Shown here piece after piece: positions 22,908 through 31,656 of a stretch of DNA of 40,355 nucleotides. The position numbers and the translations under genes were made by a program. How positions within the stretch are numbered: position 1 is the first letter of the stretch; every line of letters begins with the position of its first letter. The stretch is taken from contig JALZVY010000105.1 in NCBI GenBank assembly GCA_023300125.1, positions 1-40,355 of the forward strand, given 5' to 3'. The stretch comes from Phycisphaera sp. Its GTDB lineage: Bacteria > Planctomycetota > Phycisphaerae > Phycisphaerales > Phycisphaeraceae. A model generated the notes under the pieces. The model was not told the DNA's origin. It ran no database searches and was given only the letters and a program-made list of their open reading frames with translations.

Positions 22908-23993
22908 ATGCCACGCCCTTCGCTCAACCTGCCCGACCCCCTGGACCGCAAGCCGGTGATCGGAATCACCCTAGGCGAACCCGGAGGCATCGGGGCCGAG
23001 GTCATCGTCAAAGCCTTGGCAGATCCGGAGGTGCGGGGGATGGCGCGTTTTGTGGTCTATGGGCTCAACGAGTTGATGGCCTACGCCGCGGACCTGGCGG
23101 AGCTGGACGTGTTTTGGCACCGGCTGCAGCACGACTCGCCCCGGGCGGGCTACGACCTGACCCACGGCGTGGTGGTGCTGGACTACGACGAATTTTCGCT
23201 GCTGAGCACCCACGACCACGGCCCAAGCAAGCGGGGTGGGCAGGCGTCGATGCGTTTTTTGGATGACGCGATCGCGGCCACGCGGCTTGAGGTGGAGCAG
23301 GGGGGCATCGACGCGGTGGTGACCGCGCCAATCTGCAAAGAGTCGTGGAAGCTGGGGGGGTTTCGTTTTCCCGGTCACACCGAGCTGCTGCAAAACCGCA
23401 GCAAGGCCAAGCGGGTGGCGATGCTGTTTCGCGCTCAGACGGCAGGCCTGGACCTGAATGTGGTGCTGGCGACCATCCACGTGCCGCTGATGGATCTACG
23501 GAACCTGCTGACGATCGGCGCCGTGTTTGATCCGATTGACTTGGGGAACGCGGCGCTTAAGCGGCTGGGCATTGCCAAGCCGCGGATCGCGGTGTGTGGG
23601 TTGAATCCGCACGCGGGGGAAAACGGGCAGTTCGGCGACGAGGAGCAGCGGGTGATCACGCCCGCGATCGAGATGGCGCGGTCGCTGGGCATCGACGTGA
23701 GTGGGCCCTTCCCCGCGGACACGCTGTTTACCCCGGGCATGCGCAAGAAGTACGACTTGATCGTGGCGATGTACCACGACCAAGGGCTGATCCCGGTCAA
23801 GATGCTGGCTTTTGACGACGCGGTGAACGTAACCCTGGGGCTGCCTTTGATCCGCACCAGTGTGGACCACGGCACGGCGTTCAACATCGCTGGGCAGAAC
23901 AAGGCCAACGCCGGCTCGATGAAGGCCGCGATCCGTGAAGCGGTGGCCATGTGCCGCGGAAGCTCGAAGTTTCAAGCGCGAAACGCAAAGTGA
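22908..23993 (+). CDS. pdxA: 4-hydroxythreonine-4-phosphate dehydrogenase
   Basis: PdxA oxidises 4-phosphohydroxy-L-threonine, with NAD(P)+ and a divalent metal, in the DXP-dependent route to pyridoxal phosphate. The 361-residue product shows the family signature: GITLGEPGGIG (19-29), GHTELL with His157, LNPHAGE with His235, AMYHDQGLIPVK with His290 as metal ligand, and VDHGTAFNIAG with His321 near the C-terminus. Length is slightly above the E. coli enzyme. The gene is single, divergent from the CNNM pair with a gap of 112 bases. PdxA-type enzymes acting on other substrates exist, but every canonical residue is here. Confidence 0.94.
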   Translation: MPRPSLNLPDPLDRKPVIGITLGEPGGIGAEVIVKALADPEVRGMARFVVYGLNELMAYAADLAELDVFWHRLQHDSPRAGYDLTHGVVVLDYDEFSLLSTHDHGPSKRGGQASMRFLDDAIAATRLEVEQGGIDAVVTAPICKESWKLGGFRFPGHTELLQNRSKAKRVAMLFRAQTAGLDLNVVLATIHVPLMDLRNLLTIGAVFDPIDLGNAALKRLGIAKPRIAVCGLNPHAGENGQFGDEEQRVITPAIEMARSLGIDVSGPFPADTLFTPGMRKKYDLIVAMYHDQGLIPVKMLAFDDAVNVTLGLPLIRTSVDHGTAFNIAGQNKANAGSMKAAIREAVAMCRGSSKFQARNAK

Positions 23994-24047
23994 AAACGGC
24001 GCTGTGCCGACTTTAATTCTCATTTAGAAATTCAAGCTGCGAAGTTT

Positions 24048-25040
24048 CTACTTCGGCCACACGGTGCGGCCCCGGGTGTCGATGTACCCCGCGACGCCGT
24101 TCTCGACCACGGCCGCCCGCCCTTGGTCGAAGCCGAAGGCGTCGTCGAAGCGGGGGCGGATAACCATGGTGCCCTGGGCGTCGAGGTAGCCCCAGGCGGT
24201 GCCGTCGTGCACCGGGGCCAAGCCTTCGCTGAAGCCGCGGGCCTTGGTGAGCGCGGCGGTGATGATCCAGTCGCCGCGGAGGTTGATGTATCCCCACGCT
24301 TCGCCGTCTTGCACCGGGCAGAGGTCCTGGGAAAACACGCCGGCGCCGTCGAAGTCTGGGCGCAGCCGCATGCGGCCTTGGGTGTCGATGAAGCCCCACT
24401 CGCCTTCGACCAGCACCGCGGCCAGGCCTTGGCCAAAGTCGTTGGCCGCCTGAAACTGTGGGGGGATCACCATGCGGCCTTCGAGGTCGATGAAGCCGAC
24501 GGTGTCGGTGTTTGGCCCGCGGAACCAGGCGAGGTCTTCGTGGAAGTCGCCGACGATCTGAAAGCCGTCCAAGCCCTTGAATCGCGGGCGGATCACCCAG
24601 CTTCCCTTGGCGTCGATGAAGCCCCATGCGCCCCCCGAACGCGCGGCGGCGCGGCCGCCCCAAAACGGCCGGGCGGCGATGTCGCCGGCAAAGGCGGGAT
24701 CCAACGTGAATCGAGGGGAGATGACCCAGTCGCCGGTGCGGTCGATGTAGCCGGCGCGGCCGTCGCGCTCGGCCATGCCCAGCCCGCCGCGGAAGAGGTC
24801 GGTGTGGTCAAAGCGCGGGGGCACGACGATCTTGCCCGTGTCGTCGATGTAGCCCGCCTGGCCGGTGCCCGGGTCCCGGAAGGAAAACAGCCGGTCGCGG
24901 GCCTCGGGCACGGCGGGGGTGTCGGGGGTGTCGCGGATCCACCAGGCCAGGGATCCGGTGATCAGCAGCGAGAGGCCAAGCCCCAGCGCCATGACCGACC
25001 GGCCGTTGGATGCAGAGGGCGTGGTTGCGGGGGTGGGCAT
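24048..25040 (-). CDS. WG-repeat membrane-anchored protein
   Basis: The 330-residue product has a short N-terminus, one transmembrane helix (about 17-36) and eight WG-type repeats, each of the form (W/A/V)G(Y/F)(I/L)(D/N)xxGxx followed by a strand with P(R/Q)F. They begin at about 62, 95, 143, 181, 215, 249, 283 and 317. WG repeats form beta-rich scaffolds found in many secreted or surface proteins, mostly of unknown role. No enzymatic motif is present. It is the last gene of a minus-strand set (spacing 53 bases), behind a secreted prenyltransferase-repeat protein. Function is unknown; a binding or scaffold role outside the cytoplasm is the safest reading. Confidence 0.88.
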   Translation of the reverse strand: MPTPATTPSASNGRSVMALGLGLSLLITGSLAWWIRDTPDTPAVPEARDRLFSFRDPGTGQAGYIDDTGKIVVPPRFDHTDLFRGGLGMAERDGRAGYIDRTGDWVISPRFTLDPAFAGDIAARPFWGGRAAARSGGAWGFIDAKGSWVIRPRFKGLDGFQIVGDFHEDLAWFRGPNTDTVGFIDLEGRMVIPPQFQAANDFGQGLAAVLVEGEWGFIDTQGRMRLRPDFDGAGVFSQDLCPVQDGEAWGYINLRGDWIITAALTKARGFSEGLAPVHDGTAWGYLDAQGTMVIRPRFDDAFGFDQGRAAVVENGVAGYIDTRGRTVWPK

Positions 25041-25093
25041 GATCGAGTTCCGTGAGGGGGCAAGTCGCGGCGGAGCCGATCACGCGGAGAGGG

Positions 25094-26296
25094 TCAGCGT
25101 GCGGCGTGTTGCAAGGCCGTCACCGCGTAGGCGCTGACCAAGACCGGGTCGTTTTCCATCCAACGGCCGTCGGTGTTGACGAATGATCCGTCGGCGTTCT
25201 GAAGCGAGCTCAAGCGGTGGGTCAGGGCCGCGGCCCAGTGCACCGTGCGGCCGTCGGTCAGGGTCAGGGTGGGGTGGCCCCAGGCATGCAGGGCCCGGGC
25301 GTGGGTGAGGTAGTAGTAATACAGCCCCTGCTGCCCGATGGCTTCGGGCATGCCTGGGTTTTGATCCAGGGTGTAGTGGGTTTGTATCCACTGCTGGGCG
25401 CCGCGTACCCGCGGGTCATCGGGGGCGAGCTTGGCGTAGGCGAAAGATTTGAAGGCCGCGTAGGTCATGCTGCCGTAGCCGCGTAGGCCCGACACGGGCC
25501 GGCCGGCGCGGGCTTCGTCCACGGCCTGAGGGTTGGCATAGCTCACCGGGATCTCGGGGTGCTCGCCGTTGATCGACGTGGCGTAGATCACCCCGCCGTC
25601 GTTGACCAGCGTGCCACGGGGGAAGTACTGGTTATCGTCGATGCCCTGGCAACGTGCGATGAACGTGAGGGCCCGGGCAAAGGCGGGGTCTTCGGGGTCC
25701 AGCCCCGAATCGTGGAGGCCTTGGAGCATGATCTGGGTGTTGCTCATGTCCGGCCGGCCGTGGCGGCCGTAGCCCGCGCCGCCGAAAAACGGGTGGTCCG
25801 CGTTGATGGGGGCGCCACCGGGCGGGGTCATGCCCGGCTTCCACTGCAAGTCGATAAGAAAGGCTTGGGCGGCTGCCACGGCGCGGACGGCCTCGGGGTG
25901 GTCGGGCAGCCGAGACAGCGCCGACAGGCAGATGGCGGTGTTGTAATTCGCCAGAATGCCTTGGGCCCCGTCGCGGATCGAGCCGTCGGCCTGTACGCGG
26001 CTCAAGAGGTAGTCCACCCCGCGGGCGACCGCCGGGTCTTTGGGGCCGATGTCGGGTTGGTCTAGGAGCAGGGCGACCACCAGCCCGGTGACGGCGGGGC
26101 CGGGCCCCGGGGTCCAGCTTCCGTCGGGCTGCTGGGCTTGGCGAAGAAAATCCACGCCGCGCTGGATCGCCGCGTGGGCCAGGGGGCGGTGGTCGACGTC
26201 GAGCGTTTGGGCGCGGGCCTCGGGGGAGGCTGGGGGCATCAGGGCGGCAAGCGCGAGAAACAAGCAGAGAAAAGCAGGGCGGTGCATGACGGGCAT
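25094..26296 (-). CDS. Secreted prenyltransferase/squalene-cyclase repeat protein
   Basis: This exported protein of 400 residues has an N-terminal signal peptide (about 5-29, with cleavage near ARAQ). The rest is alpha/alpha barrel repeats of the prenyltransferase/squalene cyclase superfamily, with QW-like signatures QQPDGSW (55-61), VQADGSI (101-107) and LQNADGSF (365-372). The DxDD acid motif of squalene-hopene cyclases is not seen, and export argues against a role in hopanoid or carotenoid synthesis. Such secreted repeat proteins are common in planctomycetes without assigned activity; protein or glycan binding is possible. It lies 38 bases after a four-span membrane protein gene and 53 bases before the WG-repeat gene. 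Confidence 0.82.
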   Translation of the reverse strand: MPVMHRPAFLCLFLALAALMPPASPEARAQTLDVDHRPLAHAAIQRGVDFLRQAQQPDGSWTPGPGPAVTGLVVALLLDQPDIGPKDPAVARGVDYLLSRVQADGSIRDGAQGILANYNTAICLSALSRLPDHPEAVRAVAAAQAFLIDLQWKPGMTPPGGAPINADHPFFGGAGYGRHGRPDMSNTQIMLQGLHDSGLDPEDPAFARALTFIARCQGIDDNQYFPRGTLVNDGGVIYATSINGEHPEIPVSYANPQAVDEARAGRPVSGLRGYGSMTYAAFKSFAYAKLAPDDPRVRGAQQWIQTHYTLDQNPGMPEAIGQQGLYYYYLTHARALHAWGHPTLTLTDGRTVHWAAALTHRLSSLQNADGSFVNTDGRWMENDPVLVSAYAVTALQHAAR

Positions 26297-26334
26297 AAAA
26301 GGAGTTTAGGCCCGTGCGGTGTCTGCCGAGTGCT

Positions 26335-26928
26335 TTACAGCATCGTGTCCCACGGATCGTCTTCGGTGGATGCCCCAGACCGGCGGTGGGACGATGGGGG
26401 GGGCATGGCTGTCTCGGGCCCGTAGGTCGTGGGGCCCGCGTCACCGATCAACTGGTCGGGGTGCAACAGTCGCCCGGCCCGCCACAGCAGCGCGACGATG
26501 CAGGCTTGCACGAGGGCCACGGGCAGGGCGCTCAGGCCGCCCGACAGGCTGGCCAGAGTCCAAAGGGCCAGCAGCGCCGCCATTACGATGCACAGCCCTC
26601 GGGCCACGGCAGTGGGCCGCCGGTGGCCCCGCCGCACCGCGAAGCCTAGGGCCACCAGCACCACCGCGGGCAAGACCAGCGTGACCAGCGTGCCCACTGC
26701 CGCGGGGCCGGCGGCCGAATGCAGCGCAAGCAGTTGCGTGCGGTCCGCGTCAGGCATCGTGGCGACTGCTTGGTGGTGGGTCAGCGTGTCTGCGGGCACC
26801 ACGGCAATCGCGGCCAGGCCCGCTGAGAGGCAGCCGCCCAGCATTAACAGACCGCCTGCGGCGACCCAAAGGGCGGTGGCGGGTCGGGCGTGCGGGCGGG
26901 ATGGGGCGTCTGCGGAGGTGCCTTGCAT
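26335..26928 (-). CDS. Hypothetical four-span membrane protein
   Basis: I do not recognise this 197-residue protein. It has four predicted transmembrane helices (about 19-44, 76-98, 109-127 and 129-148), a loop with His/Asp/Ala between the first two, and a hydrophilic C-terminal tail rich in Pro, Ser and Asp. It is the first gene of the apparent minus-strand set with the prenyltransferase-repeat and WG-repeat genes (38-base gap), and is divergent from the PilZ gene. No signature residue points to a transport or enzyme role. Confidence 0.65.
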   Translation of the reverse strand: MQGTSADAPSRPHARPATALWVAAGGLLMLGGCLSAGLAAIAVVPADTLTHHQAVATMPDADRTQLLALHSAAGPAAVGTLVTLVLPAVVLVALGFAVRRGHRRPTAVARGLCIVMAALLALWTLASLSGGLSALPVALVQACIVALLWRAGRLLHPDQLIGDAGPTTYGPETAMPPPSSHRRSGASTEDDPWDTML

Positions 26929-27065
26929 GCTGGGAGGGTAGTGATCTGGGCGCGGCGCAGGGGCGATGCCCTATTCATCAACGTCGTCGCATTGAACGCG
27001 GGCCAAGGTCCACCCGATAGTGATGACACGCCGTTTGTTGCCTGTTATCGCGTTTTTGACCGCCC

Positions 27066-27833
27066 ATGAGCCGATCCCGAGGACAATCCGACCGCCTGAC
27101 GAAGGCTTGGGACGCCGCCATGGAGGCGTTATCGGGCCAAAACACCCCGTTGGACGTGGTGCCCATCTCGGGGGCGGGTGAGGCGATGCCCCAAGCGCGG
27201 CTGAGGTTGTTGGCGCAGACTGACGCGGGCGGGCTGGTCATCGAGGGGGCCAGCGGTGGGGGCCCGGCGTTGGCCTTGAAGCCAGGTGTTGAGGTCGCTC
27301 TTTACGTGGTGCAAGGCACGCAGCGCATGAAGGCCCGCTCGCGGGTTATCGCGCGGGGGGCGTATGCACTCAATGAGCAGATGAGGGTGCCCTCGGTGAC
27401 CCTTGAGCGGCCTTGGAGCGTCGCGTCCGCCCAGCGTCGGGAGTGCTACCGCCAGCCGACCGGGCACCTGGACCTGCGTCCGGTGCGGCTCACGCCGCAG
27501 GTGGAAGTGCCTAACTTCGAGGGCTGGGACGGGCGGATGCTGGACCTCAGCGACCGTGGGATCGGCCTCGCGCTGCCGATCAAGGTCGACAAGGCGTTGC
27601 GGCTGATTCATCGCAGCGTCAACCTTGCGCTGTATTTGGACGGGGACGGCCCGCCGCTGCGGGTTCAGGCCCGCGTGGTGCGCGTGTTCCCGGATGCCGA
27701 AGGGCGCGCTTGCTTGGGCATGATTTTTGAGCACGACGGCATGGCCCAGCAGCGGGCGGCTCAGAATGCGATTCAGGCGTTTTCGATGGAACAGCAGCGC
27801 CGTGAGCTTCGTCGCATCCGCGGCACGGGTTAG
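27066..27833 (+). CDS. PilZ domain protein (c-di-GMP receptor)
   Basis: PilZ proteins bind the second messenger cyclic di-GMP and then alter motility, pili or polysaccharide output. The 255-residue product has a YcgR-like layout. An N-terminal beta domain (about 28-120) is followed by a PilZ domain with the switch arginines in QRRECYRQ (RxxxR, Arg125 and Arg129) and the second motif DLSDRG (160-165, fitting (D/N)xSxxG). Both ligand motifs are intact, so binding is expected. The C-terminus is helical and basic. It stands alone, divergent from the membrane protein gene. A link with the PilM operon 7 kb away is possible but only by analogy. Confidence 0.85.
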   Translation: MSRSRGQSDRLTKAWDAAMEALSGQNTPLDVVPISGAGEAMPQARLRLLAQTDAGGLVIEGASGGGPALALKPGVEVALYVVQGTQRMKARSRVIARGAYALNEQMRVPSVTLERPWSVASAQRRECYRQPTGHLDLRPVRLTPQVEVPNFEGWDGRMLDLSDRGIGLALPIKVDKALRLIHRSVNLALYLDGDGPPLRVQARVVRVFPDAEGRACLGMIFEHDGMAQQRAAQNAIQAFSMEQQRRELRRIRGTG

Positions 27834-27885
27834 GGGCGAATCGCTAGCAGGTGGGCTTGAGCGTTTTGCAACCCCCAACCCCCAA

Positions 27886-28311
27886 TTAAATCGTCCCGGT
27901 CCAGTTGGCCGGGCACAGCAGCACGGGCATGTCTGCCTGGCGGATGATATTGGCCGGCACGTCTCCGGCGATTAGCCGCTTGAGCACGCCCTTGCCGGTG
28001 AGCCCTAGCACGATCATGGTGCAGCCCCGAGCGCGGGCGGTTTTCAGGATCGCCTTGGCGGTGTCGTCGCTGAAGAGCATGACGCCCTCGGCTTCGAGGC
28101 CTGCGTCACGCAATTGGCTGACCAGCAGGGCGAGGGTCTGCTCGCCGCGGATGTTGGCGTCGTTTTCGGTCTCGTCCTCGTCCTGCATGGTGGTGACGTG
28201 CGACACCAAGGCCTCTGCGCCAAGCCGCGACACGAGGTCGGCGATCGGCGCCGCCAGCTTTTCGCTCGCCCAAGGCGAGGAGACGGCGATTAGAACTTTG
28301 CTCTTACTCAA
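27886..28311 (-). CDS. Universal stress protein family protein
   Basis: This single Usp domain of 141 residues has an alpha/beta fold and binds nucleotide in many members. It has the N-terminal KVLIAVSSP strand and the C-terminal GLTGKGVLKRLIAGDVPANI segment. The latter resembles the ATP-binding G-2x-G-9x-G(S/T) motif, but the last position is GD, so nucleotide binding is uncertain. An acidic insertion (DEDETENDAN, 44-53) is present. The only plausible start is TTG at 28309-28311, since no ATG or GTG lies near the first strand. The gene is convergent with the PilZ gene and divergent from the AAA ATPase gene. Confidence 0.82.
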   Translation of the reverse strand: MSKSKVLIAVSSPWASEKLAAPIADLVSRLGAEALVSHVTTMQDEDETENDANIRGEQTLALLVSQLRDAGLEAEGVMLFSDDTAKAILKTARARGCTMIVLGLTGKGVLKRLIAGDVPANIIRQADMPVLLCPANWTGTI

Positions 28312-28468
28312 AATAGTCGCTCGATACAGTGGAGGGGCCCGAACCGGTGAGCCGGGCGGGACATGATATCGGGCCGCCCGCGGCCCCGCCGCCCGTGAAA
28401 CCCTGACCCCGGGCCTGCGGGCCCTTCCCCGACCGGCCCAAGGCCTGACGCCCCCCCTAAGCTCGCAT

Positions 28469-29983
28469 ATGAATCAACCGCATTTCCAACTGCTTTACAC
28501 CCCGCACAGCGCCCAGGGCGGTTCCGCCCAGGCCCCGCCCGCGGCCACGAGCCTGGGGGCTCTGCGCGAGACGCCCTACCGCTACCGCACGGTGAAACAG
28601 GAGCTGCGGGAGAACCTGATCTTCCGCCTGCGGGAGGGAACCGAGGTGTTTCCCGGGGTGCGAGGCTACGACCAGACGGTCCTGCCGCAGGTCATCCATG
28701 CCCTCTTGTCGCGGCACGACATGCTCTTTTTGGGCCTGCGGGGCCAAGCCAAGACGCGGATGATCCGCCTGCTGCCGGGGCTGATGGACCCGTGGATCCC
28801 GGTGATCGAGGGCTTGGAGGTGCCCGACGACCCCTTGCAGCCGATGACCACCCTAGGCAAACGGATGATCGCTGAAGCGGGTGACGACACGCCGCTGCGC
28901 TGGCTAAGCCGGGCTGAGCGTTTTCACGAAAAGCTGGCCACGCCCGACGTGACCATCGCCGACCTGATCGGTGAGATCGACCTGGTCAAGCACGCCGAGG
29001 GGCGCTACCTGTCCGACGAATCGACGATGCACTTTGGGCTGATCCCGCGGACCAACCGGGGGCTGTTTGCGGTCAACGAGCTGCCGGACTTGTCGCCACG
29101 TATTCAGGTGGGGCTGTTCAACGTGCTGGAAGAGCGCGACATCCAGATCCGCGGCTATCCCGTTCGGCTGGCTTTGGATGTGTGCCTGGTGTTCAGCGCC
29201 AACCCCGAGGACTACACCAACCGCGGCCGCATCGTCACCCCGCTCAAAGACCGCATCGGATCGGTGATCCGCACGCACTACCCCGCAACGACCGACGAGG
29301 CGATGCAGATCACCGCGGAAAACGCGTGGACCGATCGCCGCGGGACTGAAGCGGGACAAGGCGGCACCGATCCAGACCTTCCGCAAGTGATCGTGCCGCC
29401 GTACCTGCACCGCGTGATCGAGCAAGCCGTCACGCTGGCACGTGGTTCGTCGCACATCAACCAGGCCTCGGGTGTAAGCGTGCGGACCTCGATCGCTTGC
29501 TTGGAGAACCTGGTGAGCAGCGCCGAGCGACGCGGCGTGATGACCGGCGAACCGGTCGTCGTGGCCCGGGTCTCGGATCTGGCCCACGTGCTGACCAGCA
29601 CCAGGGGCAAGATCGAGTTGCTGATGGCCGACGACGGGGACAACACCGAAGACAAGCTGGTCGAGTCTTTGCTTGGCGAGGCGGTCAAGGCTGTCTTCGG
29701 CACGCGGGCCGACCCCGAGGAGTTCGTGGCTGTGAGCGACCGTTTTGCCCAGGGCCTGAGGCTGACCGTTGGCGACGACGTGACCGCCGACGCGGTGGTG
29801 GCCAGCCTGGGCCAGGTTCCGGGCTTGGCTCAGGCGGCGCTCGATCTGGCTGGCCGGCTGGAACTGGATGGGGACGACCCGCAGATGCTGGCCTCGGCCG
29901 GTGAGTTCTTGCTCGAAGGGCTCTATGTGAACAATGTTTTGTCAAAACAACGCAGGGGCACCATCAGCCGGTACAGCCGATAA
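28469..29983 (+). CDS. MoxR/magnesium-chelatase-type AAA ATPase
   Basis: This AAA+ protein of 504 residues is of the group often annotated as magnesium chelatase subunit ChlI-like or MoxR-like. Walker A is GLRGQAKTR (89-97). The Walker B region is GLFAVNELPDL (198-208), in which Asn-Glu replaces the usual Asp-Glu. Sensor 1 is in VFSANPEDYTNRG (241-253). A long insertion (115-185) separates Walker A and B. The C-terminal lid and helical domain extend to the end. MoxR ATPases usually work with a von Willebrand A protein that lies next door. Here the flanking genes are a Usp and a thioredoxin, so no partner is seen. A role in chlorophyll is unlikely. Confidence 0.82.
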   Translation: MNQPHFQLLYTPHSAQGGSAQAPPAATSLGALRETPYRYRTVKQELRENLIFRLREGTEVFPGVRGYDQTVLPQVIHALLSRHDMLFLGLRGQAKTRMIRLLPGLMDPWIPVIEGLEVPDDPLQPMTTLGKRMIAEAGDDTPLRWLSRAERFHEKLATPDVTIADLIGEIDLVKHAEGRYLSDESTMHFGLIPRTNRGLFAVNELPDLSPRIQVGLFNVLEERDIQIRGYPVRLALDVCLVFSANPEDYTNRGRIVTPLKDRIGSVIRTHYPATTDEAMQITAENAWTDRRGTEAGQGGTDPDLPQVIVPPYLHRVIEQAVTLARGSSHINQASGVSVRTSIACLENLVSSAERRGVMTGEPVVVARVSDLAHVLTSTRGKIELLMADDGDNTEDKLVESLLGEAVKAVFGTRADPEEFVAVSDRFAQGLRLTVGDDVTADAVVASLGQVPGLAQAALDLAGRLELDGDDPQMLASAGEFLLEGLYVNNVLSKQRRGTISRYSR

Positions 29984-30100
29984 GAGCGAGCGCGGAACGA
30001 TCGCGCCTCGGAATCTGTTCTGTGCCGTGTCCTAGAAATAAAAAGGTCCGATTAGGCGTTCTTCCGTGGTCCTCGACTCCCGCTCCGAAAGGCGACTTCC

Positions 30101-31069
30101 ATGAACGCACGAATCTCTCAAATGATCAGCAGCACGCCGTTTGCGATCGCTGCCTGCGCGATGGTGGCCACCTTGGCGCTGGGCCCCGTGGCCCACGCAG
30201 ACGTCGAGTCGTGGAAGACCAACTTTATTGACGCCCGGGCCGCGGCCTCGGAGGGCGAAAAAGACATGCTGTTGTTGTTCACCGGCTCGGACTGGTGCCC
30301 GCCCTGCATGGCCTTGGAAAGCGAGGTTCTTAGCCAGGAGGCGTTTAACGAAACAACTTCCGTGGCTTTTGTGCCAGTGCTTCTGGACTATCCCAGGGGC
30401 AAGCCTCAAGACGACGCGACGCGGCAACAGAACAGCTTGCTCCAGTCGATCTACAAAATCCAGGGCTATCCCACGTTGATGCTGACCGATGCCAAGGGCC
30501 TGGCCTACGCCAAGGTGGGCTACGACGCTGGACTGGCGGCGCGTGGGCCCGCGGCCTACGCCGCTCACCTCATGCAGATGCGTAGCATCCGCCGGGCTCG
30601 GGACCAGGCGTTCGCCCAAGCCCAGACCGTCAGCGGTATTGAACGGGCCCGGGCCTTGGACCGCGGCCTTGACACGGTGGGACCCGAGTTGGCCGCGGCT
30701 TTTTATAGCGACGTGATGCGTGACGTCTTGGTGTTGGACCCCGAGGATCAGGCGGGACTCAAGACCAAGTACGAGCAGATGGTCAACCGTCAGGCGCTCG
30801 AAGAAGCCTTCAATGGCGCGATCGAGCGGCTGCAATCCGGTCAGATCCGCGAGGGGCTGGACCACCTGAACGCCATGATCGCCGACCACGAGCCCACCGG
30901 GGACATGTTGCAGCATTTCGAATTTATGCGAGGCCAAGCCCACGCGCTGCTCACAGAGCCCGAGCAAGCCCAGGCCGCGTTTGAACGCTCGATCGCCGCG
31001 TCGCCCACGTCTCCAGCGGTGCCGGAAATCCGTGAGATGATGAAGAATGCGGCCGCGCTAGGCCAGTAA
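30101..31069 (+). CDS. Exported thioredoxin-fold protein with TPR-like C-terminus
   Basis: The 322-residue product has a Sec signal peptide (about 10-33, with cleavage after AHA). A thioredoxin domain (about 36-150) carries the active site WCPPC (65-69) and cis-proline in GYPT (Pro124). The layout matches DsbD-gamma-like or thioredoxin_7 proteins that reduce disulfides outside the cytoplasm. The C-terminal half (160-320) is all-helical with TPR-like periodicity (for example residues 228-255 and 280-305), so it may bind a partner. ATG 30101 is chosen because AAAGGCG precedes it and the signal peptide begins there. The gene is single and convergent with the Nudix gene. Confidence 0.84.
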   Translation: MNARISQMISSTPFAIAACAMVATLALGPVAHADVESWKTNFIDARAAASEGEKDMLLLFTGSDWCPPCMALESEVLSQEAFNETTSVAFVPVLLDYPRGKPQDDATRQQNSLLQSIYKIQGYPTLMLTDAKGLAYAKVGYDAGLAARGPAAYAAHLMQMRSIRRARDQAFAQAQTVSGIERARALDRGLDTVGPELAAAFYSDVMRDVLVLDPEDQAGLKTKYEQMVNRQALEEAFNGAIERLQSGQIREGLDHLNAMIADHEPTGDMLQHFEFMRGQAHALLTEPEQAQAAFERSIAASPTSPAVPEIREMMKNAAALGQ

Positions 31070-31083
31070 AAGGCTTAGGGCTT

Positions 31084-31593
31084 CTAGTCATCCAGGTGCA
31101 GCGGAGGGGGCGGGAGAGACTGGCCCGCGAGCACCAAGGGCAGAAGCTCGGCAAGCTTGGCGGGGGCAAAACGCGCAGAGCTCGCGGCGATTTCGTGGGC
31201 TGCCCACCAGCGGTGTTCGACGAGTTCGTCGCGCTCGTAGTCCATCAGCCCCGCGTCGCTGACGTGGTGGTGATCCACCCGGTGGACAAAAAAACGTTCG
31301 TATTGCAGGAAACAGCGTGTGCCCCAGCGCACGGTGACGCTGCGCTCCCAAATGTGAGGGCCCAGCGGCGAGCTGAGGCGCAGGCCGGTTTCTTCGTGAA
31401 GCTCGCGCTCGGCGGCCTGGACGAAGCTCTCGGCGCCGTCCAGCCCGCCGCCGGGGGTGACCCAAAACGACGTGCCGTGAACCCGGTCGGTGAATCGAAA
31501 AAGCAGGAGCCTTTCGCGGGCGTCAATCAACAGCACCCGGCCCGCTCGGCGGGGCGGGGCGTTGATCACCGTTGGGAGAGGCGGTTGTGCCAT
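31084..31593 (-). CDS. Nudix hydrolase
   Basis: Nudix enzymes hydrolyse nucleoside diphosphates linked to another moiety. The 169-residue product has a complete Nudix box (residues 49-71: G, five residues, E, seven residues, RELHEETGL), so catalysis is expected. The N-terminus has the beta strand RAGRVLLIDA common in the NUDIX domain family that sanitises or processes substrates. ATG 31593 is preferred to an in-frame GTG three codons upstream. The substrate cannot be predicted. The gene lies 15 bases beyond the convergent thioredoxin gene stop. Confidence 0.9.
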   Translation of the reverse strand: MAQPPLPTVINAPPRRAGRVLLIDARERLLLFRFTDRVHGTSFWVTPGGGLDGAESFVQAAERELHEETGLRLSSPLGPHIWERSVTVRWGTRCFLQYERFFVHRVDHHHVSDAGLMDYERDELVEHRWWAAHEIAASSARFAPAKLAELLPLVLAGQSLPPPPLHLDD

Positions 31594-31656
31594 AGCGCGC
31601 ACACTAACGACGCTCGCACAAGGCGTCGGACGCGGTGTGCACGTGGGTGGTGTGGA

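Noticed and set aside
25094-26296. Squalene-hopene cyclase involved in the carotenoid/hopanoid pathway.
   Set aside because: A signal peptide is present and the DxDD motif is absent, so a cytoplasmic cyclase role is unsupported.
28469-29983. Magnesium chelatase for (bacterio)chlorophyll.
   Set aside because: No other chlorophyll gene is present and the Walker B and context fit the general MoxR-like group.
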